Source: Neckera pumila (taxonomy: Eukaryota > Streptophyta > Bryopsida > Hypnales > Neckeraceae). From it: a stretch of 64,000 bases of DNA. Position numbers and translations under genes: made by a program. The stretch is taken from assembly GCA_963969595.1 (NCBI GenBank), contig OZ018408.1:6941823-7005822 (forward strand), given 5' to 3'. Positions 1 through 11,803 of the stretch are shown piece after piece (the first letter of the stretch is position 1; each line of letters opens with the position of its first letter). The notes under the pieces are model-generated. The model was not told the DNA's origin. It saw only the letters and a list, made by a program, of their open reading frames with translations, and made no database searches.

Positions 1-356
1 AAGATTTTTTTTTTTTTTTTTTTTCCTAGACTCTCAACTCAATTCTCCACTACAAAGATTTAAAGCTCAAAACTCTGTAGTGCAAAAATTTTAAGTTAAA
101 AATGTTCAAAGTCAAAAAATCTAGTCCCGCAATGTACTGAAAAACTTATTTTTTCACTTTAAACGCAGATATCTTCCAATTTGTGCGGTCAAAAATTTTG
201 AAATTTTTCTACACACACTCTCATACTGGTTAGGTATAAGATCCTATGGTTAGATGTGAAAAAAAAATATTTTTTAATATTTTTTACATTTTGCTTAAGG
301 AATGGCAGTTTTGAGTCTTTTGGGTAGAAAAAGGACCTTGATACTTTAAGGGTTAA
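1..356 (-). repeat. Right part of a TTAA/CCCC-type inverted-repeat element, cut by the window edge
   Basis: The sequence matches the final third of the elements at 47,654 and 57,775: a stretch on an 'ATCTAGTC' motif, then 'CACTTTAAA', then 'TAAGATC.TATGGTT', then 'GGCAGTTTTGAGT'. It ends in CTTTAAGGG followed by TTAA at 353-356. A run of 18 T lies near the window start. No coding potential is seen. Confidence 0.7.
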
Positions 357-1014
357 GGTGCCATACAATTTTGACACTAATAATTCCAAAAATCATTTGA
401 ATGGATAGTTGCTAGCATCATTCAGTTGCTTTGCCTCCACCTCTATAGTTGCAAACAAAAATTCAAATGTTGCGTAACAATGAAAGTTTGTTGTTATTCT
501 ACTTTATATGGATATTTATCTTTGTAACTACTAAATGGTGGTTAAATTGCTTAATTTTATGGCCTCATTAGCAAGTCAAAGATGATTTTACACTCTCATA
601 GGGTTTTATTTTTTACATTGTAGAATTCTTAGAGAACTGTTTACAAGTTTATCCAAAATTGACTTTAGGATTTATATTGGGAGAATGTAAATTTTAGGCA
701 TGAATCTAGATGCGCAAGTTTTGGTACAAGGTTGAAATTTGATGTATTTAGTTCTTCAATTTCTTTCATATACATATTTGAGCCACAATTCTATTTGAAA
801 ATTAATAAGTAAACTTAATGAGCATATGTACAGGTTTTGATTTTATCATCTGATTATTTTTTGAAACCTAAAAGAAAATATACTTTTGCCCAGTTCTTCA
901 ACTTACCATTGTCTTTCTTATGGCAAATGGGACAGCTTATGACTACATTCCTTAATCCCTTTCAAAATAGCTCTATCATTTTAAGCACATCAATACAATG
1001 CCTAATTTGACCTT

Positions 1015-1720
1015 TTAACCTCTAAAGGACAAAGGCCTTTTTTCAGCCAAAAATCACTCAAAACTGCCATTTCTATAGCAAAGAGTAAAAAAAATTTGAA
1101 AATTGATTTTTTTGCACATCTAATTGTAAGATCTTATACTGAATTAGTGTAAAAATGTGTGGAGTTTTTTTTAGAATATTTAACAGCACAAATTGCAAGA
1201 TATCTGAGTTTAAAGTGAAAATACAAGCTTTTCAACACATTACTCGAGACTAGGTTATTGACTTTGAACCTTCTTAACTTTAATTTTTTGCTCTACAAAG
1301 TTTTAAATTTTAAATCTTTGTGGTGGAGAATTGAATTGAAGATCTAGGAAAAGATTCAAAAAAACGTAATTTTCATCCTTTAACTTTTTTTAAGTAAAAG
1401 TAGATGCAAGGTAGAAGGAAAATCTAAATTATTAATATCTCTAAGATAGAATTAAAATGCTCAAATCCCAATGGTGAGATTTTTCTAGATAGCTAATTGA
1501 ACCATGTGTAACTTCTTTTTTGAAAAGTTGTAGAAATTGCCTTCTACAAGTTATTTTTTCAAGAAAATGCTCTAATTGCCCAAAAATCCAAATTGTCCAT
1601 AACTTTTTCATAACAAATCCAATGGAATAAATCAAAGCTTTACATGTAGACAAAAATGTAATCTATGAAAAACAAAAACAAATTTAAACTATATTTTTTG
1701 AAAGTTTATTAATGTAAAAT
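1015..1720 (+). repeat. Left part of a TTAA/CCCC-type inverted-repeat element, 3' end lost
   Basis: It begins TTAA then CCTCTAAAGGAC at 1019 and runs parallel to the intact copy at 13,348, sharing 'CACTCAAAACTGCCATTTCTATAGCAA' in pieces and later the 'CTAATTGCCCAAAAA' and 'GTCCATAACTTT' blocks. The similarity fades near 1,720 and no CCTTTAGGGGTTAA end is found, so the copy is truncated or decayed. Confidence 0.65.
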
Positions 1721-1995
1721 ATCTCTTCTAGTTTTATAAGAAATTGTCATTGTCGTTTATAATGTTGATAGCAAAAATGAAAATAAATTAGTGAATATAA
1801 TACTCTGTATAAATAATCCAACAAAGTTTTGAATTATTTGCATTATTTGCTATTCCTATTGGTATCTTAAAAAGATTAGTGTATGTTCCAAACAAAAATA
1901 TCTCCAAGCAAACACTTTTTAATAATTGAAAAAATTAAAATGATGTTTTAAAAATAAATAAATAAATAATCTGTTAGAATCACACTAAACTACTA

Positions 1996-2395
1996 AGGTA
2001 GAGCCACCCATTCCCGACCACTGATCCATTCCCAACCTATAGGTGCACGTATTTTTGACCAAGCTTAGAATGTTTTTTATTTTTTCCTTTTCAAGGGTGG
2101 AACTAATAAATACGTGATACATGTCCCAAGTTGTGAGAAAGAAAGTAGGAAATAATGATCACGGAAAAAATTATTGAATGATCAGCATTGGAAGAGTCTA
2201 GACATTGGCTATGGGTCCAAAGCACTTTTTGCCTCCCAAAATTCATAGTACTTTCAGTTCAAGCGATAAAATTACCAAATTTTTTGCAATCCTTGTCATT
2301 TCTATCGATATACCTCTGAAAAATATTTGTTTTGCCTTTGCGACTCCAAATCATGTTCAAATTCCTTATTCGGTCGGTTATGGGTGGCTCTACCT
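1996..2395. mobile_element. TA-flanked 400-bp MITE, family 'AGGTAGA', copy 1
   Basis: The left end AGGTAGAGCCACCCAT and the right end ATGGGTGGCTCTACCT are exact reverse complements. The inverted repeat extends to about 24 bp with mismatches. TA lies directly outside both ends (1994-1995, 2396-2397), the target duplication expected of Tc1/mariner-type transposition. The inside has no convincing ORF, so the element is non-autonomous. A second copy of almost equal length lies at 11,402-11,803 and shares internal blocks such as 'AATTACCAAATTTTTTGCAA'. Confidence 0.8.
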
Positions 2396-2599
2396 TACGT
2401 GAATGTGAGGGAAAAACTCTAGAAACTTTGACAGTATAGGTTGTAGATTATTGTGTTTGAGGTTTGAAGAGAAGGTTTCCCTAGCCTTGACTAACAAGGT
2501 TAACAAACTTTATTAAATATGGAGTGAGTTTCTTGCATTGCAACTAGTGTATTGTGTGCCTTTGCCATAGCCAAAATAAAAATAAACGTATTTTTTTAA

Positions 2600-3060
2600 T
2601 TTTTTAATTCTTAAAAAACCTTGAAAGTCAATGTCTTTTATGTACAAAGGAGTGCAAGAGCTTTGTTGCAATGCCAAAGGTTATATTCTTGATATGAATA
2701 GAAAGTTTTATGCTCAAAGGAAGCCAAAAGATTTGTTTTGTGGCGTTTAGACATGCAATGTGAAAATTATAATTTCTCTAAAATAAAAGATAATTTTATT
2801 CCATTTTTTCATTTAAAAAAAACATAACTTTCACATTATAGGTCCAAAATCCATAAACTTGACACGAATATAAAGCTCTATGCACAAAGGAGTGCAAGGG
2901 CTTGGTTTGGACTTGTGATGTGATGTGAAAGTTATGGTTTTTCAAGATAAAAGATAATTTCATTCACTTTTTTTATTTATAAAAACTTTGAAATTCAATA
3001 ACTTTCACACCGTAGGTCTAAACGCCATGAAACAAAATCCGTGCACCCTTCTTTATCAAA
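2600..3060. repeat. Imperfect direct repeat of about 170 bp
   Basis: The stretch at about 2,755-2,852 (AATGTGAAA, AAAAGATAATTT, AACTTTCACA, TAGGTC) returns in the same order at about 2,922-3,022. The phrase ACAAAGGAGTGCAAG also occurs at about 2,644 and 2,885. Each unit starts with a TGTGAAA motif and ends with TTTCACA. There is no coding potential. The origin is unknown; it may be a degraded element. Confidence 0.45.
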
Positions 3061-5128
3061 AACTTTTGAACGGTACCAATAATGCTGTTGGACGCTTTAT
3101 GATTTGTTAAATCTCAGCGTATCAAATAAACCAAACTAAACCAAACAACCTAATTTAAGGTATACATTTTTAATTGATAGTTTTGGAAATCAAATAACCC
3201 GTGAAATTCCACAGTGGTTTGAGGTCTAAAACTACTTCAAAATTCTTCTATTCAAAGCAAGGATAGATTGTTTATTCCATCATAAATCCAACCGTGAATC
3301 CAACCAAAGGATCTTTTACTTAACTTTGTCAACTACATCCTTTTGAAAATCCTAGAGTTGAAATTCCATCAATTACAAGTTCTAAATGCCCAAATTTTGA
3401 AAATTAGATTTTCTAGCCTTTCCAAAAGACAAAGTTTTGTCTTTCAACATTCAAAATAAATAAAAAGTATCATAACTTGTGCATTTTAGTCAATAGTTTG
3501 GAAAAGAGTTTGGAAAATAGTTTGAATTTAATTCCATATCAATCCAAGAAAATTACAAAGTAGATGTTTACATGTGAAAAAAAAACTGCAAAATATCCCA
3601 ATTGACAAAGAAATTGAAAACTATCAATTCCAAATGCGAAAAATGTTCTAATGTGCAATGAGTATTCTTTGTATCTATTTGATTTCAAATATCTAAAAAT
3701 TGAACTAAAAATAGTTTCATATGTTTTTCCTACCTTCATTGCCAATAAAATAAATCTCTTTATTCTTGTCATCTCAATAATTAAAATGTTTGAATGGTTC
3801 AAATAATTTTGTGTAGGTACCAATCTATATTATCAAAAAAATAATAATAATCTACTTTAGCTATCCATTTTTAAACAAAAATAAGAAAAAAAAAACTAGT
3901 TGATTTTTGTTGTACATATCAAAATGACATAACACAAAATTTTTATATATAGACTATAATGATTAGGAGCCATTCTACAAATCTCTTGCAAAATCTTACA
4001 AAGTATGAAGTATATTGTATCAAATTATTTTAGGAGTTTAACTTTTGATCTTAGCACCTAATCAAAAAAATGTATACACCTGTGCAAAGGCAATATAACT
4101 TTTACACCATTTATCAAAATCTTGAAAATTTGTTGCCAAGTTTTATCAAAGAAAAATTTCATTTCAAATTGTGAAAGCAATTTTTTCTAATTTCATATCC
4201 AATATAAAATAAACAATTGGAAAGGTGTTCAAATTGCTCTTCCAATGACATTTACTACACCTTTTAATTCCAAAATTGAGAATATGTAGCCTCCAATGTC
4301 TATTTAAAGTTTGAGATATTTCCTATGAGGGTAATTCTAATTGGAAACATGATGGAGAAAAAAGTAATATTTTTAATGGGACCCTGTATTCAATGATGTG
4401 AAATTTTCATAGAAATGAGAGGATTTTTAGAAGGGGTAGGGCTTAAGGATGAATATTTCCATCTACAATTGAAATTTTTGTTTTTTGAAAAGATGAAGTA
4501 CAAATGTGTATGCAAAAGAATTTGGTGAATTATCAATTTTAACACATCCTCGCATTGCAAGATTTTTTAGGGGTTGTCTTCTAAGTCTTTATTACTTGTG
4601 AAAATTGGTGGAGATATACCTAACACAATTTTGAGTATGGTAGATTGTTAAATTCAAAATCCATAGACTGACGTAATGATAGTCACAAATGATTTGATTG
4701 ATTGTGAAAGGTCTAAAATATCTTGCCTTTTATTTATAATACTAATAACTTGCAAACTATATGGTGAAATTTTTGCCACATGTTCTTGTAGAAGCGAAGT
4801 ACAAGATCATACTAGTATAATTCAGAAAAATCATTTTTCCTATATTCTTAATTTAATGCACTAAAATTTATGGATTAATTGTTTTTTGACAAAGAAAAGG
4901 CCTCAAGTTGGTGATTTAGAATTCAATCCTACTTCTCCATTCACACTTTTTCATTAGAGAAATTGTGGTTTTCTAATCATACTTGATTCATTTCAAAATC
5001 ATATTGTTGATATTATTGATTTGATAATGTAAATCAGTGAAGTAAATGTCTTTTATAGATGTATTACAATAACAAGGCTAGTTCACTATAGAAACTTTTT
5101 GTGTAGGATCCTTTAAAATGTTGTGCTT
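3061..5128. other. AT-rich intergenic DNA with no recognisable gene
   Basis: Only short chance ORFs occur here, with low complexity and no family signature in any frame. No repeat boundary could be defined. Confidence 0.5.
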
Positions 5129-5687
5129 TTAATCCCTAAAGGACAATTGTTCGTTGAATAGACAATTGAAATACTCAGTGGTAATATTTTTCTTTTCAAT
5201 TGGATGCTCTGATCAAAATGTTGACTTGAACTTTTGAGGTAGCCTATGTTGACTTGAATTCTTTGGGCACCCTTAGCAATTTGGGCATCTTTGGGACATC
5301 CTTTGCTAAAACCCTCATTGACTTTCAAAATTTGGCATGTATATAACCAATAAAATATAGCATGCAATTGTTTAAAACAAACCAACCTTAGTTTACAAAT
5401 CCACACATTCTAAGAGTAGTCAAATATTGTTAGCCATGTCAAGGCAAAGTTGAAGGAACATTTTCTTTTAACTTCAAGCCCTATTATCTTGCAATTTACG
5501 AAGTTAAAGTTTTTGAAAATTATCCCACATATTCCAAATGTTTTGTCTCTAATTTTTCACTTTAATATATATTTGTATGGTTGGAATTCAAAAATAGAAA
5601 ATTAATTTTTGGTTTTGGGCAATGCATTTGAAATTGACAATTTTGAACTTTCCCTCTTCCAAAACATCATTTGTCTTTAGGGATTAA
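5129..5687. mobile_element. TTAA-flanked element, 551 bp, divergent relative of the CCCTAAAGG family
   Basis: It is bounded by TTAA at 5129-5132 and 5684-5687. The left end TCCCTAAAGGACAA and right end TTGTCTTTAGGGA form an inverted repeat with one mismatch. The interior does not obviously match the 915-bp copies, so this may be a different deletion derivative or subfamily. No coding region is seen. Confidence 0.6.
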
Positions 5688-6592
5688 ATGTTGTATCAAG
5701 TAGTAACTATTAGATTGCAAATTAAAAGATTCATAGAATATTCTTTTCCATTTTGAAAGACTCAATGGAGAAAGGTTATCCAATTTTGACACTTTTAATG
5801 CCATTGGAAAAATCGTTAAATTTTCTTTCAATTCAAATTCATTTCTCGATTTCTTTTTTAATAATTACATATAAGAAAAGGAACAAAAATAATAGTATTT
5901 TTACTTTCTAAAATTTTTCCTTTTACAAAGTAAAAATGTGTATCACATGAGTTGTGAGTTTTTTCATGAGGTGAGACTTGTTACAATAGAAAGGAATTTT
6001 CTTTTTAGAAAGGCGTAAGTGCTCAGTTTACAACTTACATATGAAGAAATGAAAACAAAAAGTAATACTTGCTTGTCTCCTGTTAGAATTGATCACAATT
6101 TCTAATTCTCAATTATCGCCAAAGGTTGAGATGAAAGTTATGGCCTTGGAATCAATCATTGCAAGTAAAACTTTGGAACAATATTTAACATATTGGAGTG
6201 TGCTTTTTATTCTTCGTTAAATGGTTATTTTTATAAGACTTGAACCACTTGTCATTATTACATTGGCAATCAAACATGACAATGAAATCTCTTGTTATTG
6301 TGTTTGTGCATAATTGAACTAATATTTTAGCTTTACAATAGATAAAGTCCTTCTTTGAAATATTTTTTGGTTTATTATCACAAAACATTACAACATACTA
6401 TAGATACTAAACAAAGACTCTATGAATATAAATTGCAACATTTACAATTTAACCCTCTAATGTTGTTGCGGGCACTAAGTTTAAGTGATCGATGGATGGC
6501 ACAAAATCCTTCTATGTAAGATAGAAGTGCAAATGTTCATCCTTGAAATTTTGTGTAAAAAGGAGAGGTCTTGCACAATAGTTTGACATGCC

Positions 6593-6945
6593 ATTAGAGA
6601 AAAATTCAGCCCATTTCAGGGCCGTCAGAAGTTGACATGCCATGCTATTGTTTGCATGGCCTGTCAACTTCAAAATTGCTCTTGGTGAGCAGTAAGAGTC
6701 TCTGACTGCTCGCTGGAGCAATCAAGTCCCGCAGAATTTTATTTTATTTTTTTTAATTTTTTTTAAAGATTTTTTTAAGATTAAAATAAATAAATAAAAT
6801 TTTTAATAATTTTTTATTCAAAATTCTGGGTTCCTGCGCCATTGCTGCTGTAGTTTCAACAAGGCGGAAATAGGGGAAAAACGATTTTTTGAGCAAAATA
6901 AAGCAAATTTCAGGGTACCTTCCGGACCCCTGAAATTTCCTCTAA
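6593..6945. mobile_element. ATTAGAGG/CCTCTAAT-bounded MITE, copy 1
   Basis: The element starts ATTAGAGAAAAATTCAGCCC and ends GAAATTTCCTCTAAT. Just inside the left end is GGGCCGT followed by AGTTGACATGCCATGCTAT, also found in the copy at 10,922. The middle is an AT-rich low-complexity block (about 6,735-6,815). At least five other copies with the same ends and the GGGC(C/T)GTT-type subterminal motif occur in the window. Confidence 0.65.
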
Positions 6946-7390
6946 TGCAATGAATGCTCTTTTTTATTTTTTTAACAAATGATTCATACAATATCCAAAA
7001 AGATGATTTCCACAGTGACCAACCCGGCATTCTAGGATTAACTCACCTCACTCACAATATATCACGGTTATATGTGCACACCATTGTGCAATGATTCTTC
7101 TAGAAAATAAGCGGTATCCCTATGATTATATTGTACGGTGATTGTTTCGCATCCTATCTCTTAGGTCAAGTTACCAAGGTGATCTAAAGAAGATTTTTTT
7201 GGATTTGGGAAGCTGATATTTTGAGGAATGTAATGATGGCTCACTTACTTGAAATTATCAACTATGTTCAATAAACCAATGGGTTTAGCAGTTTCCTTGT
7301 TCGTGCAAAAACTTTGTAGAGGTTACCTTACTTTCAAGAGGGCCTTGCATTGCATCTGGCTGCGATTTAATTATACTCTTTCACGCAATA

Positions 7391-7685
7391 AGGTAACAGG
7401 CTCTAAAATTGCACAGGCTCTAAACTAGCCCACCCTACTCAAATGTACACTACTTGTACATGTTGCTTTTTCATAGCCATCAACAATATACAAAAAATGT
7501 ACATTTTAGGGAGTGGGCAATTTTTGAGCCCTATGCCACTTCAACTTCAAAATTTCATAACTAATTCCAAAAACCTCCAAAAAATATGAAACGACTTGAA
7601 TTAGATGCCAATTCCTCTTGTCTTTCAAGGAAAATTTAAAATTCACTTTCAGCTCTTAAATGGGTGATTTCTAGACCTGTTACCT
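7391..7685. mobile_element. TA-flanked 295-bp MITE with AGGTAACAGG ends
   Basis: The left end AGGTAACAGGCTCTA and right end TAGACCTGTTACCT are inverted repeats (ten perfect terminal bases), and TA flanks both sides (7389-7390, 7686-7687). The phrase 'CAGGCTCTAAA' occurs twice near the left end. Non-coding; a mariner-type non-autonomous element is the simplest reading. Confidence 0.65.
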
Positions 7686-7689
7686 TACA

Positions 7690-10685
7690 CACTGTTTTGG
7701 TGAACACAAGTTACCCTACTTCCTGTTTGCAACCAAATCATCGAATTCATCACTTTTAAGCTCCTCCAAAAATGCTGTGTCCTTCCCCTGCCTCAATTGG
7801 AAGGTCATTACCTAGCAGTACTAACAGAACCTTCAGACACCATTCCAACTTGGCCCAAGAGAAGAAGTTGGACCAAAACCGTATACGGAAACAAAAAACC
7901 CTATTTCTGAAATGGACCTGGGCCCAATTAACGGATGGTCTGGAGGATGCCCACCAGCGTGCACACGCAGACCTGCTTGCAGTAGTGCTGGAGGAGGGAA
8001 ATGAGACCCAAATCCAAAGAACAATGACACCTAACCGACTCGATAGCTGCCGTATGCTGCTCTGGGTTGTTTTCTCACTAACTTATAGCTCATGGATTAA
8101 ACTTCCACGGAGACAGTGGCACGACAACTACGGCTCAACAAGATAGATGGGTCAAAATTAATTGCAGCACACCCTGTCAGTCTCTGCACGCCTTGCACAA
8201 GTTTCTTTGGCCCTGGAATAACTTAACTTGTAACGCACAACCAACTCCACCATTCAGAGAAGTCTACTTCTCCCTGACCTTGGATAGATAACTTCTTCCT
8301 GATTCAGCAGTTTGTTAATTGGGAAGACGAAGTTAACTTAAGAGGTGGGTGTTCACAAAATTTGATTCAAAGTTAACTTAAGATGGTGGGTGTTCACAAA
8401 CTTTGATTTGAGTCTCAAGTGCGGAGTTGTGTTTTAATTTTAAGTTTAGTTTATCATGCGCAAGGCAAGAAAGAGAGAACGATCATTTACTACTGTAAAA
8501 CTAGACCTAGTTGATGAGCTAGTGGGCAGATTGGTTTGACATTGACGATCCGTAGAGTTGGCGAGTTGCTTAGACCAAGAACGTTGGGCTCCATTTAATA
8601 CAAGTCCATCAAGGTCTGTACGTACGTATGTACAATCAGATGTGAATGTGGTCCCAACCTCACATGCAGTACAAATGCAGCAGTAGTCTGTGTGGGCTAG
8701 CTGCTCGACCGCATTGTCCCATCATCCTTCAGTATGTGTTTTTAATGCGATTTCCCCTACTTTCATCATTCCCAGCTTAATTATTTCAAAAGCCTATAAT
8801 AATTCCACACTTCAAATGATTTGCTCATGCTTTTCCAATGGAGCAGAAACTCACTGATAATTGAATAGAAAGGGCGGGTCACGAGCTATGCTGTCGTCAG
8901 TGTTTTAACAGCTCGATCACTGGGAGAACTGAACCAAGCACTGGCAAGGAGAACATTTGATTGTGTCTACAAATCATGGAAATTTAGTAAGCGTCCTAGT
9001 TTTGAGAGAACTCAATCAGACATTGGAAATGATCACTGTGCAGCATACAAGCTCCATCATGTGAAAGTAAAATAAAGAAATGCTTACTTAGATTGCTTTT
9101 CATATTACAGGACTTTATGAAACCCTGCTGAGGTTTTCAAGTGGTTTGCCGAGAATCAGTGAACTCAGGGCAAGCAAATGACACCAGAGAGGACACAAGT
9201 CTAAGCTTAATATATGCTTAATTGATTTGAACACTTTGAATAGGAATGTCTGATTCAACTGTACTTTAAGTTCACTAATAAGCTCTAAATTATGAAAGTG
9301 ATGTACATATGAACCAAGGAAGAATTAATTCTTCAAACTTCCACTGATTGCTTCTAAGCAACCAAAACAAACTCAGCACGCACTTATTCTAAGAGCCAAG
9401 CTAGCATCACTCACAAGTAGCATTCAAAGGTGATCTTTATCACAAAATCACTGAGGCTTGTAAGAGCTGGACTGCATGAGAAGTCCATTGCAGATTTGCA
9501 TCCCAAAACTCTATGGCAGACTCATACTTATTCCCAATTTTGTTAAATTTGTGCAATTCTGGGTGCAAAAGCAGTGTGACATTCAACCAGCATTCAACTG
9601 CACAAAGCTCTGAAAAGTAGGACGAGTACAAATTTATGTTTAAATTGGCCGCTCAAATTGGCAAGTGTCAAAGTACTGTATTGGAGTTTCGCCAATTTCA
9701 CAAAATTGATGCCTTTGAGGAAAGAAGAAGTGCGTTCAGCACTCAATTTGATAACAGAGCTCCAAATTAATCAGGAGGTTTGACACCCACTACTCAATAT
9801 ATCATCATTTCCAACTCTGTCTCTGTCCTTTTAATCTATTCATTGACCCACTCCAGCAGAAAATTTTGCCTGGGCAATATTCAACTGCCTGCACCATCCT
9901 GAACTGAATGCCTTCCCTCCAATCTCACATTGAATTTATTTAGCCTTGAAATTTCACTCCAAAACAACAGAGCAGATTGGAGACAAGGTTTGATTTCATG
10001 CTATGAACATCTCTTGAACCATTCTCAATTACCATACATGTGCATTTTCAGCTTGTGGACAGTTTTCAAAGTTCAAACCTGTTTGATATCTGAAAGCAAT
10101 ACAAATCATTCCATCGTGTAGATCTGCTCTTTCTTTCAATAGTTTGAGAAAGGAGGAAATTTAACAGTCACTATGGATAGAGATATTTGAGAACAACAAA
10201 TGTTTGGATTCTTCTGTCTCCAGTTATTAGTAAACAAATCACGCAGGAGAATTGAATTTCAGAACACAGTCCAAATTCCTGCCATGACTGGTCACTGGAA
10301 CTCCTGGGCTATTGGAATTATAGCAGCAATGAAGTTTTAATAATACACGCACTGTGGTAACAGTGCTGTTTTTAGGGATTGAAATGCCTAAAAGCACCAA
10401 AAGTACTTGGGGAGCACCAAGCCTTATGGAAAATTTGAAGATAAATTGGATGATGTCAAGTTGTTCCAATTTTTGAAAATAATTTGGATGAAAATTGCCC
10501 AAATTAAATGAAGTTCTATCCAAAATATAGATGAATATTGAAACATTTGGCTACATCATTTTTTTGCTTGTTGCCACTTCAATACTTCTCCAAAAACCAA
10601 AAAAAAATCTTGTGCAGTACTACTGATTTTTTCTTAAACCCAAAGTTCATTCCAAGAAGAAACCAAAAAACAAATAGCAGCTTAG
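7690..10685. other. GC-richer, complex intergenic DNA without a supported gene
   Basis: The stretch from about 7,750 to 9,900 is less AT-rich and less repetitive than its surroundings, which can mark an old gene, a non-coding transcript or a foreign insertion. The longest ORF (7,772-8,146, 124 codons) has no recognisable domain and no splice-linked neighbour. A short direct repeat (GTTAACTTAAGA then GGTGGGTGTTCACAAA) lies at about 8,331-8,403. No tRNA or other RNA gene was recognised. Confidence 0.4.
10376..10545. repeat. Dispersed repeat also present at 63,840-64,000
   Basis: The motifs GCACCAAGCCTTATGG, TTGAAG, AAATTGGATGATG, AATTTGGATGAAAATTGCC, AAATTAAATGAA and ATCCAAATAT-like text run in the same order as at the right edge of the window. 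Related 'ATTTCATCCATATTTAAAATTGGATTGAA' text, in pieces, appears near 41,340-41,395 in the opposite sense. Function and class are unknown. Confidence 0.45.
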
Positions 10686-10689
10686 ACCC

Positions 10690-11253
10690 GGGGATACAAT
10701 CTGATCCCTGCTTAGGGAATATATGGTGTGGCTTTGTTGGTTAAATAGGAACGCATGGGTATTTAGCCAGGACAGGTGGTCGCAAACGAGACTAGAGCAG
10801 ATGATCTGGGAAGCTACTCTGGACCATGGTAGGACAACTTGGTTCCACACTTCTTGGCTTTGTGATAGGTTCTCAAACAAAGCTCAAAAGTTCATCTGCA
10901 AATTCAAGAGTACCTGGCTCCATTAGAGAAAATTTTAGCCCCTTGGAGGGCCGTTCGAAGTTGACATGCCATGCTATTTCTTGCATGTGGAGTAACCATC
11001 CATGTGGAGCAGCCCTCCAAAGGCTTGAAAATTCTCTAATGTGTACTTTGTTCTTTGGCACTAGGCAAGGTAGAATCATCTCTTGGCACCTAAAGAGACC
11101 CGAATGTGGGTCTTTTATGTAAACTAGCATTCTTTGTGTCTTTGTGGTTGTTGGATCTATTTTTCTCTCCAAAGCTCTGCCCTCAGCTTTCCGCCGTTTG
11201 TTCTTGATCTTCTTGGAATAAACTCTGGATTTAAAAATAAAAAATAAAAAATG
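10690..11253 (+). mobile_element. LINE-type retrotransposon 3' fragment, interrupted by a MITE
   Basis: The + strand reading at about 10,718-10,890 gives the pattern W-L-N-R-N-A-W-V-F ... W ... I-W-E-A-T-L-D-H-G-R, which resembles the region after the reverse transcriptase and zinc-knuckle in plant LINE proteins. The fragment near 51,470 shares the pattern (W-I-A-G-N ... W-D-L-L-L-D-S-G-R). A 119-bp MITE sits at 10,922-11,040. After it, the tail-like sequence runs to an A-rich end (TTTAAAAATAAAAAATAAAAAA, about 11,229-11,250). Only the C-terminal end survives; it cannot be active. Confidence 0.4.
10922..11040. mobile_element. ATTAGAG/CTCTAAT-bounded MITE, short copy (119 bp)
   Basis: It starts ATTAGAGAAAATTTTAGCCCC and ends AAAATTCTCTAAT. 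The internal text GGAGGGCCGTTC, then AAGTTGACATGCCATGCTAT, matches the copy at 6,593. It lies within LINE-derived sequence, so it inserted after the LINE did. Confidence 0.65.
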
Positions 11254-11401
11254 GCAGAAAGCCAAGAGCAGAGCCTTGGAGACCTTATGCTACTGATTCT
11301 TGATGAAAATGCCACAAGGAAAATTACAATCACATACTTGAATGAGTATGTATGCCTGGAAAAATAACTTAATCAAAGGAATGCTCACCAAAATCTGACT
11401 A

Positions 11402-11803
11402 AGGTAGAACCCCCCATTACCAACCACCACCCCATCATCATTCAATAGGGTTTCTTAAATGCAAGAGAGTCTAGCACTCATCCCCAACCATTAAGTCTTG
11501 GTTTCCAACCATCAGTTCCACCATTTTTGTCTCGACACATGTGTAGAATCTTTCAATTCCAATCATTTAAGAGACTACTTCTTGTTTACTTTGGCATTCC
11601 AAATCAAGCACATGGGATATAGGTCAAGGCCAACTTTTGGCTTTAAAAATTTATAGTAATTTCAGTTCAAGTGATAAAATTACCAAATTTTTTGCAATCC
11701 CTATATTTTCTATAGATGCACCTCTGAAAATATTTGTTTTGCCTTGCACTACTCCAGATTATGTTGGAATTGCTTATTCGTTTGGTTGTGGGTGATTCTA
11801 CCT
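11402..11803. mobile_element. TA-flanked 402-bp MITE, family 'AGGTAGA', copy 2
   Basis: The left end AGGTAGAACCCCCCATTA pairs with right end GGTGATTCTACCT. TA flanks at 11,400-11,401 and 11,804-11,805. Internal blocks (TTCAGTTCAAG.GATAAAATTACC, TTTTTTGCAATCC, CACCTCTGAAAA, ATTTGTTTTGCCTT) occur in the same order as in the copy at 1,996. No ORF worth calling. Confidence 0.8.

Noticed and set aside
7772..8146. 124-codon ORF on the + strand
   Set aside because: No domain pattern, no splice-linked neighbours, and an overlapping ORF on the other strand of similar quality. Not enough to call a gene.
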